DNA of 22,291 bases from Pseudomonadaceae bacterium UBA836 (GCA_002296055.1 DBHE01000165.1:1-22291), one strand, 5' to 3'; positions 1-8,046 are shown, counted from the first letter of the stretch. Translations and numbers: made by a program. Notes: a model not told the origin generated them from the letters alone.

Positions 1-308
1 TCGACATCGGCCGGGGCGACCAGCTGGGCGCCTGCGACCTTGGCCCACTGCTCACTGCTGGCCTGGCTGGCCCAGTGCGCGAGGGTAATGCAGCCCAGGC
101 TGTGGGCAATCAGCACAACCGGACCACGGGTGTCGGCAATGCTCTGGTTCAGTTGACTGATCCAGGCGTCCGGTTCGGGCTCAAACCAGTTGTGCTGTTC
201 GACGCGCGCGGCATTGGGGAGCAGTTGTTGCCAGTGGCTTTGCCAGTGATCCGGGCCGGAACCCTGCCAGCCGGGCAGAATGAGGTAGCGAACAGTGCTG
301 TTGTGCAT
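1..308 (-). CDS. RBBP9/YdeN-type alpha/beta serine hydrolase (3' end beyond window)
   Basis: Reading the minus strand from the ATG at 308 gives 102 codons open to the window edge, so the C-terminal part is missing. The protein begins MHNSTVRYLILPGWQGSGPD, where the GWxGSGPDHWQ stretch (residues 13-23) is typical of the small RBBP9/YdeN (DUF1749-like) serine hydrolases. The nucleophile elbow AHSLGC puts the catalytic serine at residue 70; the Asp and His of the triad would lie in the missing part. No signal peptide, so cytoplasmic. The substrates of these hydrolases are mostly unknown. An AGGA ribosome site sits 8 nt before the start. Upstream lies a 30-bp element (372-401) that is almost the same as the one in front of the neighbouring porin gene, suggesting shared control. 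The family call is firm, the function is not. Confidence 0.85.
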   Translation of the reverse strand, partial: MHNSTVRYLILPGWQGSGPDHWQSHWQQLLPNAARVEQHNWFEPEPDAWISQLNQSIADTRGPVVLIAHSLGCITLAHWASQASSEQWAKVAGAQLVAPADV

Positions 309-371
309 GCTGGGTGTCCTGCAAGGTGGAATGCATGAGCACCATGGTATAGCGGCGGAAGTGTTGACAAT

Positions 372-401
372 AAGGAATATAAAATTATTTTCTTATTCTT
401 T
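372..401 (-). promoter_or_regulatory. 30-bp AT-rich element, copy A, upstream of the hydrolase gene
   Basis: This 30-bp stretch matches 1870-1899 at 25 of 30 positions in the same orientation. Its outer parts form an imperfect inverted repeat (AAGGAATA at 372-379, TTATTCTT at 393-400). Read on the minus strand it ends one base before TTGTCA (365-370), a possible -35 box for the hydrolase gene. No good -10 follows at normal spacing, which would fit an activator-dependent promoter. The function is inferred from position and duplication only. Confidence 0.5.
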
Positions 402-409
402 TTGGGTAT

Positions 410-436
410 AAAAGAGGCTAGCAGATGCCAGCCTCT
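410..436 (-). terminator. Rho-independent terminator of the porin gene
   Basis: On the minus strand, just after the porin stop codon, AGAGGCT and AGCCTCT (7 bp) continue inward with G-T, G-C and C-G pairs to close on a 4-nt ATCT loop, followed by TTTT. This is a standard intrinsic terminator and separates the porin transcript from the hydrolase gene downstream. Confidence 0.8.
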
Positions 437-446
437 GTGCTTTGTC

Positions 447-1751
447 TCAGCGCAGCACAAAGCTGTAGCTGAGAATCGCGCGCACCTCATCGATGTCGCG
501 CTGACCGGCAACCTCGCTGCGCAGGCTGGCGTGACGCAGGGAGATACCCAGATCCTTCAGGTAGCCGCTTTGCACCTTGTAGTCCACGCGCAGGTCGCGC
601 TCCCACTCGCTGTCGGCGCCAGCAACGGCGCTGTCCGCGTCGGTGCCGCGCAGATAGCTGGCGGTCGCTTTCAGACCAGGCACGCCGGCTGCGGCAAAAT
701 CGTAGCCGTAACGGGCCAGCCAGGTACGTTCACCGGCGCGCTGGAATTTGCCGATCTGTGAGTCGGTGATCAGGTACGCACTTGCGCCGTCACCGTTGTT
801 GATGAACGGGAAGTTGCTCTTGCCGCTCAGGTGCTGGTAGCCCAGGCCCAGACTATGACCGCTCTGGCTGAAGGTGAACAGGGCGCTGGCTGCGCGGTTG
901 TCGACCTCACCGTTGTTGTTGAAGCCGCTGGCAGCATAGCCGGCACGCTGGTCTTCGTTGGCGCCGTGGGCGTTGCTGTCGAAGTAGCGCAGGTCGGTTG
1001 TCAGCTTGCCGTTACCCAGCGCGAGATTGTGCACCGCGCCCAGGTAGTGCTGGCGGTAATAGTCCTTCAGCTCGGCAAAGTAGTAGGAGGTAGTCAGGTT
1101 CTCGGTCAGTGCGTAGTCACCACCGGCGTAGCGGAAGCGGTCGACGCGCTCGGTACCGCCGGCAATGCGCAGGTCGTCGTAGTTGCTGGAAATACGGCCG
1201 CTGGCTTCGCGAATTTCACCGACAGTCAGCTTGAGGCCGTCGATGTCGCTGGAGCTGACCTGCGCGCCACGGAAGGTTTGTGGCAGCAGGCGACCGTCGT
1301 TGTAGGTCAGCACCGGCAGTTTGGGTTGCAGTACACCGTAGCGTAGCTCGGTGTCCGAGATACGTGCTTTGGCGGCAAAGTCGATGCGGCTGAATTCATT
1401 GACGGCGCTGCCGTCGCTGTCCAGCGGGAAGACGATGCCTGGGTTGCGGCTGCGGTCGGCCTTGGTGGTGCGTCCGCCTGAGTCCAGGCGAATGCCCAAC
1501 TGAGCCAGTGCGTCCAGACCAAAGCCGATGGGGCCGTCGGTGTAGCCGGACTGGAAGTTGAGAACAAAGCCCTGGCCCCACTCTTCGCCGTAGGACGGTG
1601 CGGCGTCGCCACTGCGGTTGTCCTGATTGATGTAGAAGTTGCGGGTATCCAGGGTGGCTTTACTGTCAGCGACGAAACCGCTGGCCTGAGTAGTTTGGGA
1701 TAAGCCGAGCAGGGCGACGGCAACAGCGCCGGCAAGAGGGGTGTAACGCAT
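447..1751 (-). CDS. OprD-family outer-membrane porin
   Basis: The product is 434 aa, the usual size for the OprD/Occ family of substrate-specific 18-stranded porins, which take up amino acids, small carboxylates or aromatic acids. The ATG at 1751 is preferred over an upstream in-frame start because it follows GGAG by 7 nt and opens a signal peptide (MRYTPLAGAVAVALLGLSQ, cleavage near residues 23-24). The mature protein starts GFVADSKATLDTRNFYINQD, the typical OprD beginning with a small first strand, and many alternating hydrophobic strands follow to the end. Substrate cannot be read from the sequence. It sits directly after argE-argA on the same strand, which could fit a basic-amino-acid porin, but it has its own upstream region with a 30-bp element and its own terminator, so it is likely a separate unit. 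Confidence 0.9.
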   Translation of the reverse strand: MRYTPLAGAVAVALLGLSQTTQASGFVADSKATLDTRNFYINQDNRSGDAAPSYGEEWGQGFVLNFQSGYTDGPIGFGLDALAQLGIRLDSGGRTTKADRSRNPGIVFPLDSDGSAVNEFSRIDFAAKARISDTELRYGVLQPKLPVLTYNDGRLLPQTFRGAQVSSSDIDGLKLTVGEIREASGRISSNYDDLRIAGGTERVDRFRYAGGDYALTENLTTSYYFAELKDYYRQHYLGAVHNLALGNGKLTTDLRYFDSNAHGANEDQRAGYAASGFNNNGEVDNRAASALFTFSQSGHSLGLGYQHLSGKSNFPFINNGDGASAYLITDSQIGKFQRAGERTWLARYGYDFAAAGVPGLKATASYLRGTDADSAVAGADSEWERDLRVDYKVQSGYLKDLGISLRHASLRSEVAGQRDIDEVRAILSYSFVLR

Positions 1752-1862
1752 GGGGTAGCTCCGTATACAAGACGACAGACATGGCTGCATCGCCGCGTGG
1801 GCTGGCGCAATGAGGCAGGCCGCCCGGGGGATGTCGGCTTGTAACATAAATGAAATATTTAA

Positions 1863-1868
1863 GGTCAA
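1863..1868 (-). promoter_or_regulatory. Possible -35 box of the porin gene
   Basis: TTGACC on the minus strand begins one base after the 30-bp element copy B. The best -10 candidates at 17-18 nt (GTTACA or TTACAA) are poor, so the promoter would probably need an activator. The leader to the ATG would be about 80-90 nt. Confidence 0.35.
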
Positions 1869-1869
1869 G

Positions 1870-1899
1870 AAGGAATAAAAGGTTATTTACTTATTCCTT
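1870..1899 (-). promoter_or_regulatory. 30-bp AT-rich element, copy B, upstream of the porin gene
   Basis: A perfect 9-bp inverted repeat, AAGGAATAA (1870-1878) and TTATTCCTT (1891-1899), with a 12-nt centre. It is 25/30 identical to copy A (372-401) and, like it, sits one base upstream of a TTG(A/T)C -35-like box on the minus strand. It looks like an operator for a dimeric regulator. A hairpin role after argA (terminator-like, but with no T tract) is the alternative. Confidence 0.5.
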
Positions 1900-1914
1900 C
1901 CTGTAGGTGGCCGC

Positions 1915-3198
1915 TTACAGGCTTTTTTCAAACACCTTGGAGTTGCGCTGGAAGTTATAGAGCTCGGCGCGCTTGGCTGGCAGGCGTTCGACGCTGCTGG
2001 GCACAAAGCCGCGTTCGCGGAACCAGTGCGCGGTGCGGGTGGTGAGCACGAACAGGGTGTCGATCTTCAGGCTGCGGGCCTGGCTTTCGATGTGTTGCAG
2101 CAATTGATCGCCGCGCCCGCCCTGACGGTAGGTCGGGTCGATGGCGACACAGGCCAGCTCGGCGGCGCTGGAGCCTTCGAGCGGGTAGAGCGCGGCGCAG
2201 CCGATGATGCGGCCGTCGCGCTCGATCAGGGTGAACTGACTGATCTCGGTTTCCAGTACTTCGCGTGAGCGGCGTACCAGAATGCCGGCTTCTTCCAGCG
2301 GGCGCAGTAATTCGAGCAGGCCGCTGACGTCATCAATGGTGGCACCGCGCACCTGTTCAAAGGCTTCCTGGCTGACCAGGGTGCCGCCGCCGTCGCGGGT
2401 GAACAGCTCGGTCAGCAGGGCGCCGTCGTCGGCAAAGCTGACAATGTGGCTGCGCCGCACGCCCGCGTTGCTGGCCTTGCAGGCGGCCTGCAGCAGGTTG
2501 CCCGGCAGGCTGGTGCCCAATTGCTGCAACAGTGGCGCAGCCCGGGTGGGTTTGAGCTCGCGCAGTAGCTCACCCTGCTCGTTGCGAATGCCGGCGTCTT
2601 CGCCAAACAGGACCAGTTTGTCCGCGTTCAGCGCCACGGCCACGCTGGTGGCAACGTCTTCACAGGCCAGATTGAACACCTCGCCAGTCGGGGAGTAGCC
2701 GACACTGGAGAGCAGCACGATGTCCTGCTCGTCCAGGTGGCGGGTGATCGCTTTGCGGTCGATGCGCCGCACTTCACCGGTGTGGTGAAAGTCCACACCA
2801 TCGACCACGCCAATCGGTTTGGCGGTGACCAGGTTGCCGCCAACCACACGCAGCCGGCTGCCAGATTGTTGGGTGCACAGCTGGGCCTCAATGGCGATGC
2901 GCAGACTGCCGACCGCGTCGATCACGCAGCCGAGCGTATCCAGGTCGGTCACTCGCAGGTCGTTGTGATAACGCGACTGCACACCGCGCGCCGCCAGTCG
3001 CTCTTCAATCTGCGGCCGCGAGCCGTGCACCAGCACCAGGCGCACCCCGAGGCTGCTGAGCAGCATGATGTCGTGGATGATGTTGTTGAAGTTGGCATGC
3101 ACCATGGCTTCGCCCGGCAGCATCAGCACAAAGGTGCAGTCACGGTGCTGATTGATATAGGGCGTGGAGTGGCGGAACCAGTTGACGTAGTCGAGCAT
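1915..3198 (-). CDS. argA: Amino-acid N-acetyltransferase (N-acetylglutamate synthase)
   Basis: ArgA makes N-acetyl-L-glutamate from acetyl-CoA and glutamate, the first step of arginine synthesis. The 427-aa product has the classical two-part form: an amino-acid-kinase-like domain (about residues 20-270, with LVLVHGSRPQIEERLAARG near the start) that usually binds the arginine feedback inhibitor, and a C-terminal GNAT domain (about 290-427) whose acetyl-CoA loop reads RQGGRG (358-363). The ATG at 3198 gives the usual pseudomonad N-terminus MLDYVNWFRH and follows TGGA by 9 nt; an in-frame TTG at 3216 lacks a ribosome site. It lies 60 nt downstream of argE on the same strand, so co-transcription is likely, although TTGCCG (3249-3254) and TTAAAT (3225-3230) with an 18-nt spacer may be an internal promoter. 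A 6-bp inverted repeat (CCTGTA/TACAGG) overlaps its end. Confidence 0.96.
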   Translation of the reverse strand: MLDYVNWFRHSTPYINQHRDCTFVLMLPGEAMVHANFNNIIHDIMLLSSLGVRLVLVHGSRPQIEERLAARGVQSRYHNDLRVTDLDTLGCVIDAVGSLRIAIEAQLCTQQSGSRLRVVGGNLVTAKPIGVVDGVDFHHTGEVRRIDRKAITRHLDEQDIVLLSSVGYSPTGEVFNLACEDVATSVAVALNADKLVLFGEDAGIRNEQGELLRELKPTRAAPLLQQLGTSLPGNLLQAACKASNAGVRRSHIVSFADDGALLTELFTRDGGGTLVSQEAFEQVRGATIDDVSGLLELLRPLEEAGILVRRSREVLETEISQFTLIERDGRIIGCAALYPLEGSSAAELACVAIDPTYRQGGRGDQLLQHIESQARSLKIDTLFVLTTRTAHWFRERGFVPSSVERLPAKRAELYNFQRNSKVFEKSL

Positions 3199-3258
3199 GC
3201 GCGGTGTTCCAGACAAAAAGAGTTATTTAACGGGTTTTGCGGCGCTGGCGGCAAGCCG

Positions 3259-4407
3259 TCATTGCAGGCAGAAGCGGCGGATCAGCCCTTGCAGCACGTC
3301 TATCGTAGGCTGCAGGCGGTCCATGGCGAGAAACTCGTCCGGCTGATGCGCCTGGGCAATGTCGCCAGGGCCAAGAATCAGGGTCTGCGCGCCGAGCTGA
3401 TTCAGGTAGGGCCCCTCAGTGGCAAAGGCCACAGCCTCGGCTCGGTAACCGGTCAGAGTTTCACAGGCCTGCACGATAGGTGCGTTGTCCGGTGTTTCAA
3501 AGGCCGGCACGCCCGGGAACAGCGGTTGATAGTCGATTTGCACCTGATGCTCGGCGGCAATCGGCACCAGGCGCTCACGAATGGCCGCGCGCAGGTCATC
3601 GCTGTCCATGCCGGGCAGTGGGCGGATATCAAACTCCAAGGCGCATTTGGCGCAAATGCGGTTGGGGTTGTCGCCGCCGTGGATACAGCCCAGGTTCAGC
3701 GTTGGCGTGGGCACGCCGAACAGCGGGTTGTTCCAGCGCTTCTGCCAGTCGCCCCGCAGCTGCAACAGGTCACCGATCACCGCGTGCATAGCCTCCATGG
3801 CGCTGTGGCCCAGACTCGGATCTGAGGAGTGGCCGGCCTGCCCGACAATATCGATGCGCTCCATCAAAATGCCCTTGTGCAGGCGGATGGGGCGCATACC
3901 GGTCGGTTCGCCGATGACGGCATGGCGAGCGCCCAGTAGGTCCGCCTCGACCAGCGCACGGGCACCGCTCATGGAGCATTCTTCGTCGGCGGTGGCCAGG
4001 ATGATCAGCGGTTGCTTAAACGGCTGATCGGCATAGGCCTTGACCGCCTCGATGATCAGCGGGAAGAAGCCTTTCATGTCACAGCTGCCCAGACCGTACC
4101 AGCGGTTGTCTTTCTCGGTCAGAGCGAAGGGGTCGCTCTGCCAGCGCTCCGGGTTACAGGGCACGGTATCGGTGTGGCCGGCTAGTACCAGGCCGCCGGG
4201 GCCGCTACCCAGCGTGGCAATCAGGTTGGCCTTGCCGGGTTGGCCGGGAATCGGCTGAATGCGGCAACTGAATCCCAGTGTCTCAAACCAGCTCGCAAGC
4301 TGCTCCACGACCGCCAGGTTGGACTGGTCCAGTGCCGGCTGGGTACAGCTGATGGAAGGCAGTTTGAGTAGCGCGTCGAATTGCGCCTTGAGCGGTGGCA
4401 GGGCCAT
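3259..4407 (-). CDS. argE: Acetylornithine deacetylase
   Basis: ArgE removes the acetyl group from N2-acetyl-L-ornithine to give ornithine in the linear arginine pathway. The 382-aa protein is an M20-family dinuclear zinc enzyme with the expected residues in order: GHTDTVP (H78, catalytic D80), D110 in SCDMKG, the catalytic/ligand pair E142-E143 in DEE, E167 in GEPTG, and H354 near the C-terminus. The dimerisation domain lies between about 175 and 290. The ATG at 4407 is chosen because GGAG precedes it by 5 nt and the N-terminus MALPPLKAQFDALL fits the family; an upstream start would add 14 unlikely residues. It is followed by argA after 60 nt. Finding argE together with a bifunctional-looking argA locus is normal in pseudomonads, which also carry argJ elsewhere. 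Confidence 0.95.
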   Translation of the reverse strand: MALPPLKAQFDALLKLPSISCTQPALDQSNLAVVEQLASWFETLGFSCRIQPIPGQPGKANLIATLGSGPGGLVLAGHTDTVPCNPERWQSDPFALTEKDNRWYGLGSCDMKGFFPLIIEAVKAYADQPFKQPLIILATADEECSMSGARALVEADLLGARHAVIGEPTGMRPIRLHKGILMERIDIVGQAGHSSDPSLGHSAMEAMHAVIGDLLQLRGDWQKRWNNPLFGVPTPTLNLGCIHGGDNPNRICAKCALEFDIRPLPGMDSDDLRAAIRERLVPIAAEHQVQIDYQPLFPGVPAFETPDNAPIVQACETLTGYRAEAVAFATEGPYLNQLGAQTLILGPGDIAQAHQPDEFLAMDRLQPTIDVLQGLIRRFCLQ

Positions 4408-4425
4408 GACAACTCCGTGGACCGG

Positions 4426-4451
4426 GATTGCCCGCCAGCAGGCGGGCAATC
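4426..4451. repeat. Perfect 11-bp hairpin between pit and argE
   Basis: GATTGCCCGCC (4426-4436) pairs perfectly with GGCGGGCAATC (4441-4451) around a 4-nt loop. There is no T tract on either side, so it is not a classical terminator. It begins 19 nt upstream of the argE start and may stabilise an mRNA end, act as a weak Rho-assisted terminator after pit, or be a REP-like palindrome. Confidence 0.6.
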
Positions 4452-4491
4452 GATTGATGTCCTCTGAGCTTACGCGCCGGGCGCGATGACG

Positions 4492-5751
4492 TCAGCCGAA
4501 AATGCTGGTGAGGATAAAGAAGTAGATGATGGCCAGGAAGGCGCCAGCCGGCAGGGTGACCACCCAGGAGGTAAAGATGGTACCTACCACGCGCAGGTTG
4601 AGTGCGCCGATGCCGCGGGCCAGGCCCACGCCGAGTACGGCGCCCACCAGGGTGTGGGTGGTGGAGATGGGCAAGCCGATGCTGGAGGCACCCACGACGG
4701 TGGTGGCGGTCGCCAGCTCGGCGGCAAAGCCGCGGCTTGGGGTCAGCTCGGTGATGTGCTTGCCGATGGTGGCGATAACCCGGTAACCGTAGGTGGCCAG
4801 ACCAACAACGATACCGACTGCCCCCAGTAGCAGCACCCAGCCTGGCACCACTGATTTGGCGGCGATATCACCACCGCTTTGCAGTACGCCGACAATCGCT
4901 GCCAGCGGCCCGACGGCGTTGGCTACGTCGTTGGAGCCATGGGCGAAGGCCATGGCGCAGGCGGTGAAGATCATCAGTACCGCAAACACCTTTTCTACGC
5001 TGGCGAAGTGGAAGGTGCGGTCAGCCTCGGGGTCAGCCTTGATGCGGCTCAGCAGGCCCACGCCCAGTGAGGAAACTGCGATGCCGGCGAGCAGGGCCAG
5101 GCCCAGGCTTTCCAGGCCGGTGAGTTCCAGACCGATGTGCTTGAGGCCCTTGGTCAGCGTCAGGATGGTGACGACAAACCCGACCAGGAACATATAGAAG
5201 GGGACGTAACGCTTGGCATTGGCGAAGGGGTCGTCGGTATCAAGGATCAGCTTGTGCACGCTGATAAAGATCATGAAGGCGACGATGCCGGAAAGCAGCG
5301 GTGAAATCACCCAACTGGCGGCGATCGGAATGACGCCGTCCCAGTGCACCGCATCCATCGACACGCCAACCGCGCCGAAGCCAATTACGGCGCCAATGAT
5401 CGAGTGCGTGGTAGATACCGGCCAGCCCTTGATGGAGGCCACCAGTAGCCAGGTGCCGGCCGCCAGTAGCGCGGCCATCATGCCGAATACCATCTGATCC
5501 GGGCTGATGGCTTCGGCGTCGACAATACCGCTGCGGATGGTCTGGGTGACCGAGCCGCCAGCGAGGTAAGCGCCGAGAAACTCGAACACCATGGCGACAA
5601 TAATCGCCTGCTTGATGGTTAGTGCGCGGGAGCCTACCGAGGTGCCCATGGCGTTGGCAACGTCATTGGCGCCGACGCCCCAGGCCATGAAAAAACCGAA
5701 CAGGCAGGCAAGAATCAGCAGTATGGTGCCGTATTCCGCAATCAGGGTCAT
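4492..5751 (-). CDS. pit: Low-affinity inorganic phosphate transporter, PiT family
   Basis: The 419-aa integral membrane protein imports phosphate (probably as a metal-phosphate complex with proton symport) across the inner membrane. It shows the duplicated PiT signature: GANDVANAMGTSVGS near residue 27 and HGSNDVANAVGPLAAI in the second half, and about ten or eleven hydrophobic helices. The repeated P-(V/I)-STTH motif (WPVSTTHSIIG and LPISTTHTLVG) is also typical. The ATG at 5751 has a modest GAGA site 8 nt upstream. The gene starts 87 nt after the DUF47 gene on the same strand; this DUF47-pit pair is a widespread arrangement in which the DUF47 protein is thought to affect transporter activity. 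It could carry other oxyanions such as arsenate. Confidence 0.93.
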   Translation of the reverse strand: MTLIAEYGTILLILACLFGFFMAWGVGANDVANAMGTSVGSRALTIKQAIIVAMVFEFLGAYLAGGSVTQTIRSGIVDAEAISPDQMVFGMMAALLAAGTWLLVASIKGWPVSTTHSIIGAVIGFGAVGVSMDAVHWDGVIPIAASWVISPLLSGIVAFMIFISVHKLILDTDDPFANAKRYVPFYMFLVGFVVTILTLTKGLKHIGLELTGLESLGLALLAGIAVSSLGVGLLSRIKADPEADRTFHFASVEKVFAVLMIFTACAMAFAHGSNDVANAVGPLAAIVGVLQSGGDIAAKSVVPGWVLLLGAVGIVVGLATYGYRVIATIGKHITELTPSRGFAAELATATTVVGASSIGLPISTTHTLVGAVLGVGLARGIGALNLRVVGTIFTSWVVTLPAGAFLAIIYFFILTSIFG

Positions 5752-5838
5752 ATGTCACATTCTCTATACGGGTGCATGGGCCGCCGACGTCTCAGGGTGT
5801 GCGCCGGCATGCGTGCTGATGGCCAGGTATTCGCTGTC

Positions 5839-6516
5839 CTAGCGAGCCATCAGCAGTTCCAGGCGGTTGCCCACGCGTTGTGCGCGGTCGGCAACGTCGC
5901 CAATCCATTCGATGATCTGGTACATGAACATCACGTCGACCGCTGGCAGGCCTTTCTCCAGTTGATACAGCTCCTGGCGCAGGCTGATCTGCATGTTGTC
6001 GGTGTCGTGTTCAATGCGGTCGAGCTCCTCGATCAGGCGCTCAACCAGGGTAACTTCACGGCCGGCAAAGCCGGTTTCCAGCAGCTCGTCCAGCTCGTTC
6101 ATGGCAGTCAACGCCTGGGCTGCAGCGTCGATTGAACGTGAGACAAAGGCTCTGAACGCGGGGAACAGCGGCGCCGGAATGACCATGCGGCGGCCCAGCA
6201 TCAGGCCCGCGATATCCTTGGCGCGGTTGGCTACTTTGTCCTGTACACTGAGCAGCTCCAGCAGGTCCGAGCGCGGCACCGGCAGAAACAGGCTCTTGGG
6301 CAGGTGCACGCGCACGTCCTTCTTAAGCTTGTCAGCATCGCGCTCAAGCTGGGCGATATGCTGCTGCAAGCGCGCTGCTTCGGCCCAGTCCTCGGCCTGC
6401 AGTGCTTCGATAAAGGGCAGCAGCTGCGCCGCACACTCGTGGGCCTTGGCGATATGTTGCTGCATGGGGCCAATCGGTGAACGACCGAACAGGGTGAGGA
6501 ACGGATTGTTGGGCAT
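5839..6516 (-). CDS. DUF47 (TIGR00153, PhoU-like) protein partner of the Pit transporter
   Basis: A 225-aa, almost wholly helical cytoplasmic protein of the DUF47/PhoU-like family. The sequence is rich in charged heptad-like helices (for example HIAQLERDADKLKKDVRVHL and RLIEELDRIEHDTDNMQISL), as expected for a PhoU-type helical bundle, and begins MPNNPFLTLFGRSPIGPMQQ, typical of the pseudomonad members. The ATG at 6516 follows a strong GGGAGG site by 4-5 nt. It is the first gene of the DUF47-pit operon and is preceded by a good promoter (6546-6574). Family knowledge places it as an accessory or regulator of the neighbouring phosphate permease; the exact action is not established from this sequence. 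Confidence 0.9.
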   Translation of the reverse strand: MPNNPFLTLFGRSPIGPMQQHIAKAHECAAQLLPFIEALQAEDWAEAARLQQHIAQLERDADKLKKDVRVHLPKSLFLPVPRSDLLELLSVQDKVANRAKDIAGLMLGRRMVIPAPLFPAFRAFVSRSIDAAAQALTAMNELDELLETGFAGREVTLVERLIEELDRIEHDTDNMQISLRQELYQLEKGLPAVDVMFMYQIIEWIGDVADRAQRVGNRLELLMAR

Positions 6517-6545
6517 GACGCCTCCCGCTGGAATTGAGGTCGCAA

Positions 6546-6574
6546 AGTATAGGTGCTGAGTTTGCAGCCGTCAT
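6546..6574 (-). promoter_or_regulatory. Promoter of the DUF47-pit operon
   Basis: On the minus strand ATGACG (6569-6574) and TATACT (6546-6551) are separated by exactly 17 nt. The predicted start, near 6539, leaves a leader of about 23 nt with the GGGAGG ribosome site. The -35/-10 form closely resembles that in front of the DUF883 gene. No convincing Pho box was seen. Confidence 0.6.
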
Positions 6575-6642
6575 CAGATTGAAAAGAAATGAACATTTTT
6601 GCCCGGTGGCATGTTGGCGACCGGGCCGTTAGAGAATCGCAC

Positions 6643-8046
6643 ATGGTCAAGGAAACCGAAATCAAGTTGCGCGCCAGCGCCGAGACGCTTGCCGCCCTGC
6701 AACAGCACCCGCTGCTGAATGCCCGCCGGCAGGGCGAGTGGCAACGCAGCACCCTGTTTAATCAGTATTACGACACTGCCGCGCGTGACCTCAGCGCCGC
6801 GCGGGTAGCGTTGCGCCTGCGTCGTGACGGCGACACCTTCATTCAGACGCTGAAAAGTCGAGGCCAGAGCGTGGCCGGGCTGTCCGAGCGCAACGAATGG
6901 GACTGGTACCTCAAGAGCGATGAGCTGGATCTGTCGCTGCTGGACGACAGCTGCTGGCCGGCCAGTCTGGCCGAGCTGGACAAGCAGCAGCTGCAGCCGC
7001 TGTTTACCACCGACTTTGAGCGCACCCGCGCGCTGTTGCGCTGGGAGCGTGATGGCGAGCAGGTTGAAGTGGAAGCGGCGCTTGATAGTGGTGAGGTTCG
7101 CACGGACAGCGCCGCGGAGCCGATCAGCGAGCTGGAGCTGGAGATTCGCCAGGGGCCTGCGGTGGCGCTGCTGGAGCTGGCATTGGAACTGACCCGCGAG
7201 CTGCCGCTCATGCCCTGCGACATTTCCAAGGCCGAGCGTGGTTATCGCCTGTTTGATACCGGCAGTTTCAGTCTGCGGCTGGAGCAGGCTCGCTGGCAGG
7301 CCGACACGCCGGTCGATGAGGTGATCGGCGAGCTGGTCGGTCAACTGCTGGGGCGCGTCCAGCGTCTGGCTGAACAGTACCGGCATACCCGTCAATGGAA
7401 GCTGTTCCGCGAGCTAACAGCGGCTCTGGCTCAGTTGCGTGCCTGTTTTGGCGTGTTTGACCTGGCCCTGCCGCGCTCGACGGCGAGCCCTTTTGTTGCG
7501 CCGCTGGATGCGCTGCTGGCGGCCTTTCAGCCATTGGTGTTGGCTGGTTGGGCGGACGACGCCGATGGCGAAGCGGCGCGCCGTGAGGCCGAAGCGGTAT
7601 TCGACGCCCAGCTGGAGGATACGGCGTGGGGTACGCTCTTTGTTGAGCTGGCGCTGTGGTTGCTGGAGCAGCGCTGGACGCAGAACCGTCCGCCGCGCGG
7701 TGGCAAGATTGCCGCCCTGCCGCTGGAGCGCTGGCTGCTGGCCGCGTGCGGCAAGGAAATCCAGGAGCTGCGGGTGCCACACAACAACGATGCGGCGCAC
7801 CTGGTCAGCGAATGGCTGGATCAGTTGCCGCGTCTGGGGCGCCTGCAACTGCTGCTGGGGCATTTCCGGGCTTTTTTGCAGGTGCCCGAACCTGATCGCC
7901 TGTTTGGCGAGCTGAACAAGCTGCAGGCGCTGCTGGAGCAGTACCCGCAGGTGGCCGAGGAACAGCGTGACCTGTTGCTTGATGCGCTGCGCAAGCAGGG
8001 TGTGCGTGTGCGCAGGCTCAACGGCTGGCGGGAACTCAACGGCTGA
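6643..8046 (+). CDS. CYTH-domain protein, YgiF-like inorganic triphosphatase with CHAD-like tail
   Basis: The 467-aa product starts with the CYTH signature ExExK (E4, E6, K8 in MVKETEIKLRA) and keeps the other charged tunnel strands: LRLRRDGDTFIQTLKSRG, the FERTRALLRW strand, EVEAALDSGEV and ISELELEIRQG, over residues 1-205. CYTH enzymes cleave triphosphate groups using Mg2+ or Mn2+; the E. coli relative YgiF hydrolyses inorganic triphosphate. The C-terminal 220 residues are helical and in the place of a CHAD domain, but are poor in the conserved histidines, so polyphosphate binding is uncertain. The ATG at 6643 is preferred because ExExK must lie at the very N-terminus; the longer frame from 6589 adds 18 residues with no family support. 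It is followed at 37 nt by the GspE-like gene, probably in one operon. Confidence 0.85.
   Translation: MVKETEIKLRASAETLAALQQHPLLNARRQGEWQRSTLFNQYYDTAARDLSAARVALRLRRDGDTFIQTLKSRGQSVAGLSERNEWDWYLKSDELDLSLLDDSCWPASLAELDKQQLQPLFTTDFERTRALLRWERDGEQVEVEAALDSGEVRTDSAAEPISELELEIRQGPAVALLELALELTRELPLMPCDISKAERGYRLFDTGSFSLRLEQARWQADTPVDEVIGELVGQLLGRVQRLAEQYRHTRQWKLFRELTAALAQLRACFGVFDLALPRSTASPFVAPLDALLAAFQPLVLAGWADDADGEAARREAEAVFDAQLEDTAWGTLFVELALWLLEQRWTQNRPPRGGKIAALPLERWLLAACGKEIQELRVPHNNDAAHLVSEWLDQLPRLGRLQLLLGHFRAFLQVPEPDRLFGELNKLQALLEQYPQVAEEQRDLLLDALRKQGVRVRRLNGWRELNG

Noticed and set aside
1752..1868. 39-residue N-terminal extension of the porin
   Set aside because: It would bury the signal peptide inside the protein; the ATG at 1751 has a proper ribosome site and starts the signal peptide.
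2737..3825. 362-codon open frame on the plus strand across argA and argE
   Set aside because: It spans two confirmed minus-strand genes and their gap, has no recognisable domain, and is explained by codon bias of the true genes.
6539..6600. Pho box for the DUF47-pit promoter
   Set aside because: A CTGATGACGG-CTGCAAA stretch has only slight likeness to the tandem CTGTCAT pattern; too weak to call.
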